In this document: piece by piece, positions 8,074 through 14,970 of the stretch
Numbering within the stretch: position 1 is the first letter of the stretch
How the letters are laid out: the number at the start of each line of letters is the position of its first letter
Source: an uncultured Faecalibacterium sp.
GTDB lineage: Bacteria; Bacillota; Clostridia; Oscillospirales; Ruminococcaceae
DNA: 54,139 bases
Direction of reading: 5' to 3'
NCBI GenBank assembly: GCA_900539945.1
Contig: UQDV01000015.1
Location: forward strand, 1 to 54,139
Notes under the pieces: model-generated
The model's input: only the letters and a program-made list of their open reading frames with translations
The model's database searches: none
Told to the model about the DNA's origin: nothing
Position numbers and translations under genes: made by a program

Positions 8074-9321
8074 ATGACCAAAATTGATATTTTTTCCGGC
8101 TTCCTGGGCGCCGGCAAGACCACTCTGATCAAAAAACTCATCAAGGAGGCCTTTGCCGGCCAGCAGGTCGTTCTGATCGAGAACGAGTTCGGTGAGATCG
8201 GCATCGACGGCGGCTTCCTGAAGGAGTCCGGCATCCAGATCAATGAGCTGAACGCCGGCTGCATCTGCTGCTCTCTGGTGGGTGATTTCCGCACCGCCCT
8301 GCAGCAGGTGGTGGAGCAGTACCACCCCGACCGCATCGTCATCGAGCCCTCCGGCGTGGGCAAGCTGAGCGACGTGACCCGCGCCGTGGAAGGCGTGGCC
8401 GAGCACCTGGATGTGCAGCTGAACAGCTTTGTCACCGTGGCCGATGTGAACAAGGTCAAGATGTATATGAAGAACTTCGGTGAGTTCTACGACGACCAGA
8501 TCAGCCATGCAAGCTGCATCCTGCTCAGCCGCACCCAGACCGCCAGCGAGGAGAAGATCGCCGCCGCCGTGGCCATGCTGCGCGAGAAGAACCCCACCGC
8601 CACCATCGTGACCACCGCATGGGACGAGCTGACCGGTGAGCAGATCCTGAAAGCCATGTCCACCAAGGACGACTTCAAGGCAGAGCTGATCGCCATGGCC
8701 GCCAAGGCAAACGAGAAGCACGCCGAGGAGGACGAGGAAGAAGAGCACCACCATCATCACCATCACGACGACGAGAACGGCGTGTGCAGCTGCGGCCATC
8801 ACCACCACGATGATGACGATGATGAGGACGAGCACGAGCATCACCATCACGACCATGACGAGGACGATGACCACGACGAGCATGAGCACCACCATGATCA
8901 CGATGAGGATCATGACCACGAGGAGCATTGCTGCTGCGGCCACCACCATCACGATGACGACGAGGATGAGGACGAGCACGAGCATCATCATGAGCACGGC
9001 GACCACTGCTGCTGCGGCCATCACCACCATCATCATGACCACGACGCCGATGAGGTGTTCACCAGCTGGGGCGTCGAGACGGCCCGCAAGTTTACCAAGG
9101 CCGAAGTGGAGCACGCCCTCACCGAGCTGGACACCGGCAATTACGGCATGATCCTGCGCAGCAAGGGCATCGTGGACGGCGGTGCCGACGGCTGGCTGGA
9201 GTTCGACTATGTGCCCGGCGAGTGGGAAGTGCGTGCCCGCGGCGCCGACGTGGGCGGCAAACTGGTGGTCATCGGCTCCAAGCTGAACGAGAAGGCCATT
9301 GCAGAGCTGTTCGGCTGCTGA
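8074..9321 (+). CDS. COG0523 (CobW/YjiA-type) GTPase with His/Asp/Glu-rich metal-binding insert
   Basis: This 415-residue G3E GTPase is of the metallochaperone type, thought to deliver Zn or another metal to client proteins in the cytosol. Visible parts are Walker A GFLGAGKTT (9-17), the ENEFGE switch (36-41), the metal motif GCICC (Cys63, Cys65, Cys66) and IEPSGVG. Residues about 217-326 are an extraordinary run of His, Asp and Glu with three CxCG-HHHH units. A short CobW C-terminal domain (FTSWGVETARKF... to GC) follows. The insert could store or buffer many metal ions. It is the first gene of a three-gene unit; the next GTPase starts 28 bp downstream. Confidence 0.93.
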   Translation: MTKIDIFSGFLGAGKTTLIKKLIKEAFAGQQVVLIENEFGEIGIDGGFLKESGIQINELNAGCICCSLVGDFRTALQQVVEQYHPDRIVIEPSGVGKLSDVTRAVEGVAEHLDVQLNSFVTVADVNKVKMYMKNFGEFYDDQISHASCILLSRTQTASEEKIAAAVAMLREKNPTATIVTTAWDELTGEQILKAMSTKDDFKAELIAMAAKANEKHAEEDEEEEHHHHHHHDDENGVCSCGHHHHDDDDDEDEHEHHHHDHDEDDDHDEHEHHHDHDEDHDHEEHCCCGHHHHDDDEDEDEHEHHHEHGDHCCCGHHHHHHDHDADEVFTSWGVETARKFTKAEVEHALTELDTGNYGMILRSKGIVDGGADGWLEFDYVPGEWEVRARGADVGGKLVVIGSKLNEKAIAELFGC

Positions 9322-9349
9322 GATGTAAAAGAAGGAGAAACCATCCATT

Positions 9350-10312
9350 ATGGCAAAAGAAATTCCGGTCTACCTGTTTGTGGGCTTTCTGGAAAGCGGC
9401 AAGACCAAATTCATTCAGGAGACCTTTGAGGACCCCAACTTCGACTCCGGCGACAAGACCCTGCTGCTGATCTGCGAAGAGGGCGAAGAAGAGTACAACC
9501 CCAAGAAGTTCGCCTTCCCCGGTGTGACCGTCAAGGTGATCGAGGACAAGGCAGAGATGAACCCGCAGAACCTGGCCAAGCTGGAAAAGGAATCCGGCGC
9601 AGGCCGCGTGGTCATCGAGTACAACGGCATGTGGCTGCTGCAGGAGCTGGCCGATGCCCTGCCGGAAAACTGGCTGGTGTACCAGTGCATCGCCACCGCC
9701 GACGGCACCACCGCCCTGACCTATGCCCGCGACAACTCCATGCGCAGCCTGCTGCTGGACAAGATCGCCCGCAGTGAGCTGATCGTGTTCAACCGCGCCG
9801 AAGCCGTGAACAACGACGAGGCCCGGCAGGAGCTGCACAAGCTGGTGCGTCAGGCTTCCCGCAAGTGCGACATCGCCTACGAGTTCGCCGACGGCAGCGT
9901 GGCCTATGATGATATCCCCGACCCGCTGCCCTTCGACGTGAACGCCCCGGTCATCGACATCCATGACGACGATTTCGGCATCTGGTACATGGACTGCCAG
10001 GACGAGCCCCAGAAGTACACCGGCAAGACGGTCAAATTCCTGGCACAGGTGTGCCAGACCAACCGCGCCGGCAAGAACAGCTTCGTGCCCGGCCGCTTTG
10101 CCATGACCTGCTGCGTGCAGGATATCCAGTTCGTGGGCTTCCCCTGCAGCTACGACGGCTACAAGGCTCTGGAGCAGCGCAGCTGGGTGCGGGTGACCGC
10201 CAAGGTGAGCTACAAGTTCCACAACATCTACCGCGGCAAGGGCCCGGTGCTGACCGCCATTTCGGTGGAGCCTGCCGAAAAGCCGCTGAATGAAGTCGTA
10301 ACGTTCTCTTAA
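9350..10312 (+). CDS. Degenerate COG0523 GTPase fused to a DUF1980/YcgQ-like C-terminal domain
   Basis: This 320-residue protein starts with a P-loop (VGFLESGKTKF, 11-21) typical of COG0523. However, it lacks the CxCC motif and the NEFG switch; CEEGEEEYNPKK sits in their place. From about residue 203 a different domain follows: GKTVKFLAQV, then FVPGRFAMTCC and VGFPCSYDGY. This resembles the C-terminal part of the YcgQ/TIGR03943 (DUF1980) proteins, which in other Firmicutes are encoded beside a permease and COG0523 GTPases and linked to zinc. No permease partner is seen here. RBS AGAAGGAG lies upstream. The domain assignment comes from motif memory, so it is moderately sure. Confidence 0.75.
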   Translation: MAKEIPVYLFVGFLESGKTKFIQETFEDPNFDSGDKTLLLICEEGEEEYNPKKFAFPGVTVKVIEDKAEMNPQNLAKLEKESGAGRVVIEYNGMWLLQELADALPENWLVYQCIATADGTTALTYARDNSMRSLLLDKIARSELIVFNRAEAVNNDEARQELHKLVRQASRKCDIAYEFADGSVAYDDIPDPLPFDVNAPVIDIHDDDFGIWYMDCQDEPQKYTGKTVKFLAQVCQTNRAGKNSFVPGRFAMTCCVQDIQFVGFPCSYDGYKALEQRSWVRVTAKVSYKFHNIYRGKGPVLTAISVEPAEKPLNEVVTFS

Positions 10313-10346
10313 CGTTCTGATCGATCTGTAAACAGGAGGTTCTGGC

Positions 10347-10823
10347 ATGAAAACACTGTTCCGCATTCTGGGCACGGCCGCTGCCGTGGCCGTCACCGGT
10401 GCCGCCATCGTGGCACTGGACAAGATCCTGAACCAGAAAGACCCGCTCCATGTGGAGGAGGTCGAGTTCCCCGAAGAAGCCGAGCAGGACGCCGCCGAGG
10501 CCGAAAAGACCGCCGAGGCCTACGCCGAAGCAGAGGCCAAAGCAGCGGACGATGCCGCAGAGCAGCCCGCCGCCCCGGCCGAAGCCGACGCCCCGGAAGC
10601 TCCTGCCGAGCCCGCTGCCGAGGCACCCGCCGCAAACGAGCCGGTGACCCTGCCGGACCTGAGCGAAGAGCGCCCGGTATATGACCCCGAGGCCCCGAAC
10701 CCCAACCCCGTGGAGGCCGGCCCCGCCGTCGCCCCCAAGGACGAGAACGGCAAGTTCGACGCCACCAAGATCGCTGACGCCAGCGATTTCGGCGACTGGG
10801 AAGAGCAGGGCTGCAAGGGCTGA
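10347..10823 (+). CDS. Membrane-anchored Ala/Glu/Pro-rich protein of unknown function
   Basis: This is a 158-residue protein. The first 25 residues form a single hydrophobic segment (LFRILGTAAAVAVTGAAIVAL) without a signal-peptidase site. A long acidic low-complexity stretch of Ala, Glu and Pro follows (about 40-100), then a tail ending in DFGDWEEQGCKG. It resembles a stalk with one membrane anchor. An AGGAGG site precedes the ATG. It is the last gene of the COG0523 unit, 34 bp after the second GTPase and directly before a terminator, so it may act with these GTPases; no enzyme motif is visible. Confidence 0.75.
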   Translation: MKTLFRILGTAAAVAVTGAAIVALDKILNQKDPLHVEEVEFPEEAEQDAAEAEKTAEAYAEAEAKAADDAAEQPAAPAEADAPEAPAEPAAEAPAANEPVTLPDLSEERPVYDPEAPNPNPVEAGPAVAPKDENGKFDATKIADASDFGDWEEQGCKG

Positions 10824-10840
10824 TCTCCCGTAACAGCAAA

Positions 10841-10874
10841 GAGGACGATGCATAACGCATCGTCCTCTTTTTTC
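10841..10874. terminator. Intrinsic terminator overlapping convergent gene ends
   Basis: A perfect 11-bp stem GAGGACGATGC / GCATCGTCCTC with a 5-nt loop is followed by TTTTTT. The T-run touches the stop codon of the opposite-strand Crp gene. Confidence 0.9.
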
Positions 10875-11571
10875 ATTCGCCTCTTGCCAACTGCTGCACC
10901 TTTGGCTTGTCCAGCACCTGCACCCCGCCGCGGTACAGCCGCACCCAGCCCTCCTGCGCGAAGTATTTGAGCATCCGGCTCACCACCTCGCGGGCAGAGC
11001 CCATGTACTTTGCCATCTGGTCGTGGGTCATGCGCACCTCGTCGCCGCCGGTCTTGGCCAGCTCGTCGGTGAGAAAGATGGCCAGCCGCCGGTCGGCGCT
11101 CATGAACAGGATCTGCTGCATCGTCCACATGGTGTCGGAAAAGCGCTCTGCCGTGAGCTGGTAGGCGTAGCAGCGCACATAGACATTCTGCTGCATCAGA
11201 CGGCGGAAGATGCCCGCGCTGATGCACAGTGCCTCGGTGTCCTCCTCAGCGTCGATGTACAGGTCCACATTCACCGAGTCCATCACGCAGGACGCCGACA
11301 GGATGCACACTTCCCCGCCGAACAGGCGGTAGAGGGTCACGTCCCGGCCGTCCTCCGACAGCAGATAGGCCCGCAGCTGGCCGGTGCGCAGCAGCAGGAT
11401 GCCCACACAGCTTTCCAGTGGGCTGTGCACCCGGGCCCCTTTGCGGTAGTGCACCGGGCGGGTGTAGCGGCAGAGCATCTCCTGTTCGTCGGCGGTCAGC
11501 TGCGCCCAGAAGGGGAACGCGCAGGCCAGACAGTTGCGGTGATCCGAGGTCTTTTCTTCCATGATGCTCAT
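10873..11571 (-). CDS. Crp/Fnr-family transcriptional regulator
   Basis: This 232-residue regulator has an N-terminal cyclic-nucleotide-binding-type beta-roll (about 25-140) and a C-terminal winged helix containing MTHDQMAKYMGSAREVVSRMLK, the family's DNA-recognition helix. Two cysteines near the N-terminus (NCLAC) resemble redox- or cluster-sensing Cys of Fnr-like proteins, but four ligands are not evident. The start ATG overlaps the stop of the upstream thioredoxin-reductase-like gene (ATGA), so they are translationally coupled. A second ATG three codons on could also be used. The pairing suggests redox or nitrosative-stress control; targets are unknown. Confidence 0.92.
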   Translation of the reverse strand: MSIMEEKTSDHRNCLACAFPFWAQLTADEQEMLCRYTRPVHYRKGARVHSPLESCVGILLLRTGQLRAYLLSEDGRDVTLYRLFGGEVCILSASCVMDSVNVDLYIDAEEDTEALCISAGIFRRLMQQNVYVRCYAYQLTAERFSDTMWTMQQILFMSADRRLAIFLTDELAKTGGDEVRMTHDQMAKYMGSAREVVSRMLKYFAQEGWVRLYRGGVQVLDKPKVQQLARGE

Positions 11572-12425
11572 CCTTTCCGCAGGGCCTTGGCGGCCTCCGT
11601 GCCGGCCTGTGCCCCCTCGTATACAGCCTTTGCCACCTGCAGCAGGCCGCCGGTGCAGTCCCCGGCAGCGTACAGGCCGGGCACGGTGGTCTGCATCTTC
11701 TCATCCACCACGATGCGGCTGCCCTCCACGGCGGCCCCGATCTTGCGGGCCAGCGCAGTGCTGCCCGCCACGCCCAGCGCCACGAACACACCGGACAGGG
11801 CAACCTCCTGCCCGTCGGACAGCTGCACCCCGGTGACCACCTGTTCGCCCAGAACAGCCTCCACCTTCTGCGGGTATACGGTCACCTCCGGCGGGAATTC
11901 TGCGGTCAGCGGCATGCCGTTGGTCAGCAGGCTGACGCTTTTCACCACCGGCAGCAGGGCCTGCACCTCGTGCAGGGCATAGGCTCCGCTGCCCAGCACG
12001 GCCACATCCTTGCCGCGGTAGAAAAAGGCGTCGCAGACGGCACACCAGCTCACGCCGTGGCCCTCCAGCCCGGCAAGGCCCGGAATGCGCGGCACTGCAC
12101 GGGAGGCCCCCGTGGCCAGGATCACCGCGTCCGCCGGGTAATCTTCCCCTATGGTTTCTACCGTGAGTTTATCCGTATAGGTCAGCCCCACGGCTTCGGC
12201 GGTCACAAACCGCACCCCCAGGCGTTTGGCGTTCTCGATGCTGCGGCGCTCCAGCTCCGCGCCGGAAACCGGCTGAGCAAGGCCGTAGTAGTTTTCGATC
12301 TTCTCGGCCCGGTCCAGCGCACCGGGGCCTTTGGTCAGCACGGTGGTGTCCACCCCCGCGCGGACCGCGTACAGTGCGGCAGACACGCCCGCCGGGCCGG
12401 AACCGACGATCACAATGTTGGGCAT
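11568..12425 (-). CDS. Thioredoxin reductase-like FAD/NAD(P) disulfide oxidoreductase
   Basis: This 285-residue flavoprotein is of the thioredoxin reductase family. It has an FAD-binding GSGPAG (about 7-12), an active-site disulfide WCAVCD (Cys-Ala-Val-Cys, usually CATC), an NAD(P)-binding GSGAYAL and a closing FAD motif GLYAAGDCTGG. The start at 12425 was chosen for AAAGGAG 8 bp upstream and because the family begins a few residues before the first Rossmann strand. It overlaps the Crp/Fnr gene by 4 bp. No thioredoxin gene is adjacent. It may be a specialised paralogue acting with another disulfide carrier. Confidence 0.88.
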   Translation of the reverse strand: MPNIVIVGSGPAGVSAALYAVRAGVDTTVLTKGPGALDRAEKIENYYGLAQPVSGAELERRSIENAKRLGVRFVTAEAVGLTYTDKLTVETIGEDYPADAVILATGASRAVPRIPGLAGLEGHGVSWCAVCDAFFYRGKDVAVLGSGAYALHEVQALLPVVKSVSLLTNGMPLTAEFPPEVTVYPQKVEAVLGEQVVTGVQLSDGQEVALSGVFVALGVAGSTALARKIGAAVEGSRIVVDEKMQTTVPGLYAAGDCTGGLLQVAKAVYEGAQAGTEAAKALRKG

Positions 12426-12509
12426 GGTGGTTCTCCTTTTTAAGTTGACGGTTTGAAATGGCCTCCGCTTCGCTCTGGCCATATTCAGCGGAAATAATAT
12501 TTTTTATTC

Positions 12510-12545
12510 GCAATTCCGGCAGGGCTGCGGCCCTGCCGGAATTGC
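12510..12545. repeat. Perfect 16-bp inverted repeat with 4-nt loop
   Basis: Arms GCAATTCCGGCAGGGC and GCCCTGCCGGAATTGC flank TGCG. No T-run follows on either strand, so a simple terminator role is unlikely. It lies at one end of a palindrome-rich island upstream of the thioredoxin-reductase-like gene. Confidence 0.8.
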
Positions 12546-12780
12546 CTTTTCACGGAGTGGGGGTCGTGGCGGATAACGGCATCGGCTGCTGTCGGGCTGC
12601 GCCCGAAGCGCAGCGGGTGAACCCGCTTTTTATGGAAAGCGCTCCCCACCGGGGAGCTGTCGCGCAGCGACTGAGGGGCCTTCCAATCGACGGAAGCCCC
12701 TTTCCTCATATAGTATACACCTTTTTCCGCAAAACTTCTGTGACCGGGTCGCAAAAAGCAGCCTTTTGCCGCTGCGGGGC
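12546..12780. repeat. Palindrome-rich intergenic island with repeat-family hairpins
   Basis: The gap between the divergent trxB-like and asparaginase genes holds several stem-loops: GGGCTGCGCC/..GCGCAGC near 12594-12614, GCTCCCC/GGGGAGC at 12641-12657 and GGGGCCTTCC/GGAAGCCCC at 12675-12700. Words such as GGGGAGCTGTCGCGCAGCGACTGAG match the ends of the other repeat elements in this window. A minus-strand open frame crosses it but looks like repeat-derived sequence, not a gene. Confidence 0.6.
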
Positions 12781-12782
12781 AC

Positions 12783-12811
12783 TTTTCAGCCGGAAAAGAG
12801 TGTGTTATACT
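12783..12811 (+). promoter_or_regulatory. Promoter for asparaginase
   Basis: TTTTCA, 17-bp spacer, TATACT with an extended TGT in front; 39 bp before the start codon. Confidence 0.6.
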
Positions 12812-12849
12812 GGGTTTGTTTCTCTGATTTTCTGCCATGGAGGCTTTTT

Positions 12850-13857
12850 ATGACCAAACAGCGCATTCTTTTCATTACCACCGGCGGCACCATTGCCAGC
12901 GTACATACTCCGCAGGGCCTCCGACCCGTGCTCAGCAGCGACGAACTGCTGGCCCATCTTCCGGAGCTCAACGACCTGTGCATCCCGGAAACGCTGGCCC
13001 TGTGCAGCATCGACAGCACCGACCTCGGCCAGGAACACTGGCTGATGATGGCCCGCGCCATTCAGGAAAACTACGCCCTGTACGATGGTTTCATCATCTG
13101 CCACGGCACCGATACGCTGGCCTATTCCGCAGCGGCACTTTCTTACCTCATCCAGAACGCGGACAAGCCCATCATCCTCACCGGTGCCCAGCAGCCCATC
13201 TCCAACGAGATCACCGACGCCAAGAAAAACCTGCGCGACAGCGTGATCTGTGCACTGGACCCGGGCAGCCGGGGCGTGATGGTGGTGTTTGGCGGGCACG
13301 TCATTGCCGGCACCCGTGCCAAAAAGAACAAGACCATCAGCTACGACGCCTTTGCCTCGGTCAACTTCCCGGAGCTGGCACTGGTGCAGGGCGACCGTCT
13401 GGTGCGCTATGTGCCTTCGCCCTGGCCCACCGGCCCGGTGGAGTTCGGCCGCGCCATGAACCCCCGGGTGTTCCTGCTCAAGCTCATCCCCGGCATGGAC
13501 CCCGGCATGATCCCGGAGATCTTCCGCCTGTACGACTGCGTCATCGTGGAGAGCTTCGGCGTGGGCGGCATCCCGCAGCGGCTCATGGACGCCTTTGCCG
13601 AGGGGCTGGGCCACTACGAGCAGACCCACAAGGTGCTCATCCTGACCACGCAGGTGACCTATGAGGGCAGCGACGTGGGCGTGTACGAGGTGGGCAAGCG
13701 GGTGAAGAACCGATTCCGCTTCCTGGAAGCCCATGACATGACCATCGAAGCCGTGGTCACCAAGAGCATGTGGCTGCTGGCCCAGAACTGCGACAGCTTC
13801 GACCAGCTGCAGCAGCGCTTCTACCGCCAGGTGAACTTCGATACCTTCTATCACTGA
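12850..13857 (+). CDS. ansA: L-asparaginase, type I (cytoplasmic)
   Basis: This 335-residue asparaginase hydrolyses L-asparagine to aspartate and ammonia. Both catalytic threonine motifs are present: TTGGTIAS (Thr14) and HGTDTL (His85-Asp88 region, Thr87). No signal peptide is seen, which fits the cytoplasmic type I enzymes. The start was chosen at 12850 because GGAGG lies 7 bp upstream; an earlier in-frame ATG would begin before the promoter. It is transcribed alone between its promoter and a strong terminator. Confidence 0.95.
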   Translation: MTKQRILFITTGGTIASVHTPQGLRPVLSSDELLAHLPELNDLCIPETLALCSIDSTDLGQEHWLMMARAIQENYALYDGFIICHGTDTLAYSAAALSYLIQNADKPIILTGAQQPISNEITDAKKNLRDSVICALDPGSRGVMVVFGGHVIAGTRAKKNKTISYDAFASVNFPELALVQGDRLVRYVPSPWPTGPVEFGRAMNPRVFLLKLIPGMDPGMIPEIFRLYDCVIVESFGVGGIPQRLMDAFAEGLGHYEQTHKVLILTTQVTYEGSDVGVYEVGKRVKNRFRFLEAHDMTIEAVVTKSMWLLAQNCDSFDQLQQRFYRQVNFDTFYH

Positions 13858-13865
13858 GGATAAAG

Positions 13866-13899
13866 CCGCCGGGCAGGCCAGTGCTTGCCCGGCGGTTTT
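13866..13899 (+). terminator. Intrinsic terminator after asparaginase
   Basis: CCGCCGGGCA pairs with TGCCCGGCGG and is followed by TTTTG. Confidence 0.88.
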
Positions 13900-13911
13900 G
13901 CCTGTGCACCC

Positions 13912-13940
13912 TTGCGCCGGGAGGGCTGCGGTGTTACACT
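13912..13940 (+). promoter_or_regulatory. Promoter for the EamA transporter
   Basis: TTGCGC, 17-bp spacer, TACACT with extended TGT. Confidence 0.6.
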
Positions 13941-13966
13941 GGACAAAAAGGGAGGCGCATCTTACT

Positions 13967-14380
13967 ATGTGGTTCGTGTTTGCACTGGGCAGTGCCGTGT
14001 TTGCGGCCCTTACCTCCATCCTGGCCAAGATCGGCATCCAGGGGGTCAACTCCACCCTGGCCACCGCCATCCGCACGGTGGTGGTGCTGGTCATGAGCTG
14101 GGGCATGGTGTTCCTCACCGGGACCCAGGGCGGCGTGGGGGATATCTCTCGCCGCAGCTGGCTGTTTTTGATCCTTTCCGGCCTGGCCACCGGGGCCAGC
14201 TGGCTGTGCTATTACCACGCTTTGCAGATCGGGGCCGCCTCCAAGGTGGTTCCGGTGGACAAGCTCAGCGTGGTGATCACCCTGGCTTTGGCCTTTGTGA
14301 TCCTGAAGGAACCCTTTACCGCCAAAAACCTGGTGGGCTGTGCCCTGATCACCGCCGGCACCCTGTTTATGGTGCTGTAA
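13967..14380 (+). CDS. EamA-family half-size transporter (DMT superfamily)
   Basis: This is a 137-residue integral membrane protein with about five hydrophobic segments. It corresponds to one EamA repeat; most family members have two repeats and about 300 residues. It would need to dimerise to make a complete carrier. Family features are the N-terminal ALTSILAKIGIQG and the loop ...VVPVDKLSVVITLALAFVILKEPFTAKNLVG, where the KEP motif is characteristic. The substrate is unknown. AAGGGAGG lies upstream of the ATG. The gene stands alone and ends at a bidirectional terminator. Confidence 0.88.
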   Translation: MWFVFALGSAVFAALTSILAKIGIQGVNSTLATAIRTVVVLVMSWGMVFLTGTQGGVGDISRRSWLFLILSGLATGASWLCYYHALQIGAASKVVPVDKLSVVITLALAFVILKEPFTAKNLVGCALITAGTLFMVL

Positions 14381-14393
14381 AGCCGCCCTACCA

Positions 14394-14427
14394 AAAATGC
14401 GCCCTGGATACTCCCGGGCGCATTTTT
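14394..14427. terminator. Bidirectional intrinsic terminator
   Basis: AAATGCGCCC pairs with GGGCGCATTT, with A-run and T-run flanks, between convergent genes. Confidence 0.88.
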
Positions 14428-14894
14428 TATTCCGACAGCCGCTGCCGGGTCTTGTTCATCAGGTCCAGCTCCGGCATCAGCTCATCGCTGATCACCGTGA
14501 GCATCTGCTCCAGCTTGTCCACGTCCTCTTCCGGGAAGCGCTGGCGCACTCGCCGGACCACCGTGCTCAGGTAGGAGTAGCTGATGTTGTAGTAGTCGAT
14601 GTACTTCTGGGTGGGGCGCAGGTGGTACTCGCGCCGGTCCACGGTGGACTGGATCTTTTCCACATAGCCCTTTTTGACCAGACTGCCGATCTTGTAGGCC
14701 GCATTGGGGGTGGAGATCTGCATCATGCGAGAGAACTCCGCAATGGTGGGTTCGCCCATGGCCATGATGCCCTCCATGCAGAAGGACTCCACCGTGGTCA
14801 GGGTCGCTTCCCGCGTGGCAAAACGCTGGAATACGTTCTGATAAAAATGCAGCTTGAATTTGGTGTATACATCCTGAAAAGCCTGTTCCAGCAT
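14427..14894 (-). CDS. MarR-type winged-helix transcriptional regulator
   Basis: This 155-residue regulator has a MarR-like winged helix: PTIAEFSRMMQISTPNAAYKIGSLVKKGYVEKIQSTVDRREYHLRPT includes the recognition helix and the wing with its conserved DRR. Long helices at both ends would form the dimer interface. The start at 14894 was chosen because GGAGG lies 7 bp before it; an upstream open stretch contains the promoter instead. It lies downstream of the NhaC antiporter on the same strand but has its own promoter, so it may autoregulate or control its neighbour. The ligand is unknown. Confidence 0.82.
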   Translation of the reverse strand: MLEQAFQDVYTKFKLHFYQNVFQRFATREATLTTVESFCMEGIMAMGEPTIAEFSRMMQISTPNAAYKIGSLVKKGYVEKIQSTVDRREYHLRPTQKYIDYYNISYSYLSTVVRRVRQRFPEEDVDKLEQMLTVISDELMPELDLMNKTRQRLSE

Positions 14895-14934
14895 GGATCG
14901 CGCCTCCGCTCGTTCGTTTTCTTTCAGTTTATCC

Positions 14935-14963
14935 AGTTTATCACAAGTTGCCCGCGACGGCAA
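14935..14963 (-). promoter_or_regulatory. Promoter for the MarR gene, with a tandem GATAAACTG repeat
   Basis: Minus strand TTGCCG, 17-bp spacer, TAAACT with extended TGA. The -10 overlaps a direct repeat GATAAACTG-GATAAACTG just downstream, a possible operator for autoregulation. Confidence 0.6.
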
Positions 14964-14970
14964 AGCCCAA

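Noticed and set aside
7951..9348. Minus-strand frame with runs of Val and Met opposite the His-rich GTPase
   Set aside because: Those runs are the reverse complement of His and Asp codons of the real gene.
12485..12838. Minus-strand 117-codon frame in the gap before asparaginase
   Set aside because: It runs across several palindromes of the repeat family, has no ribosome site and resembles repeat-derived translations, not a protein family.
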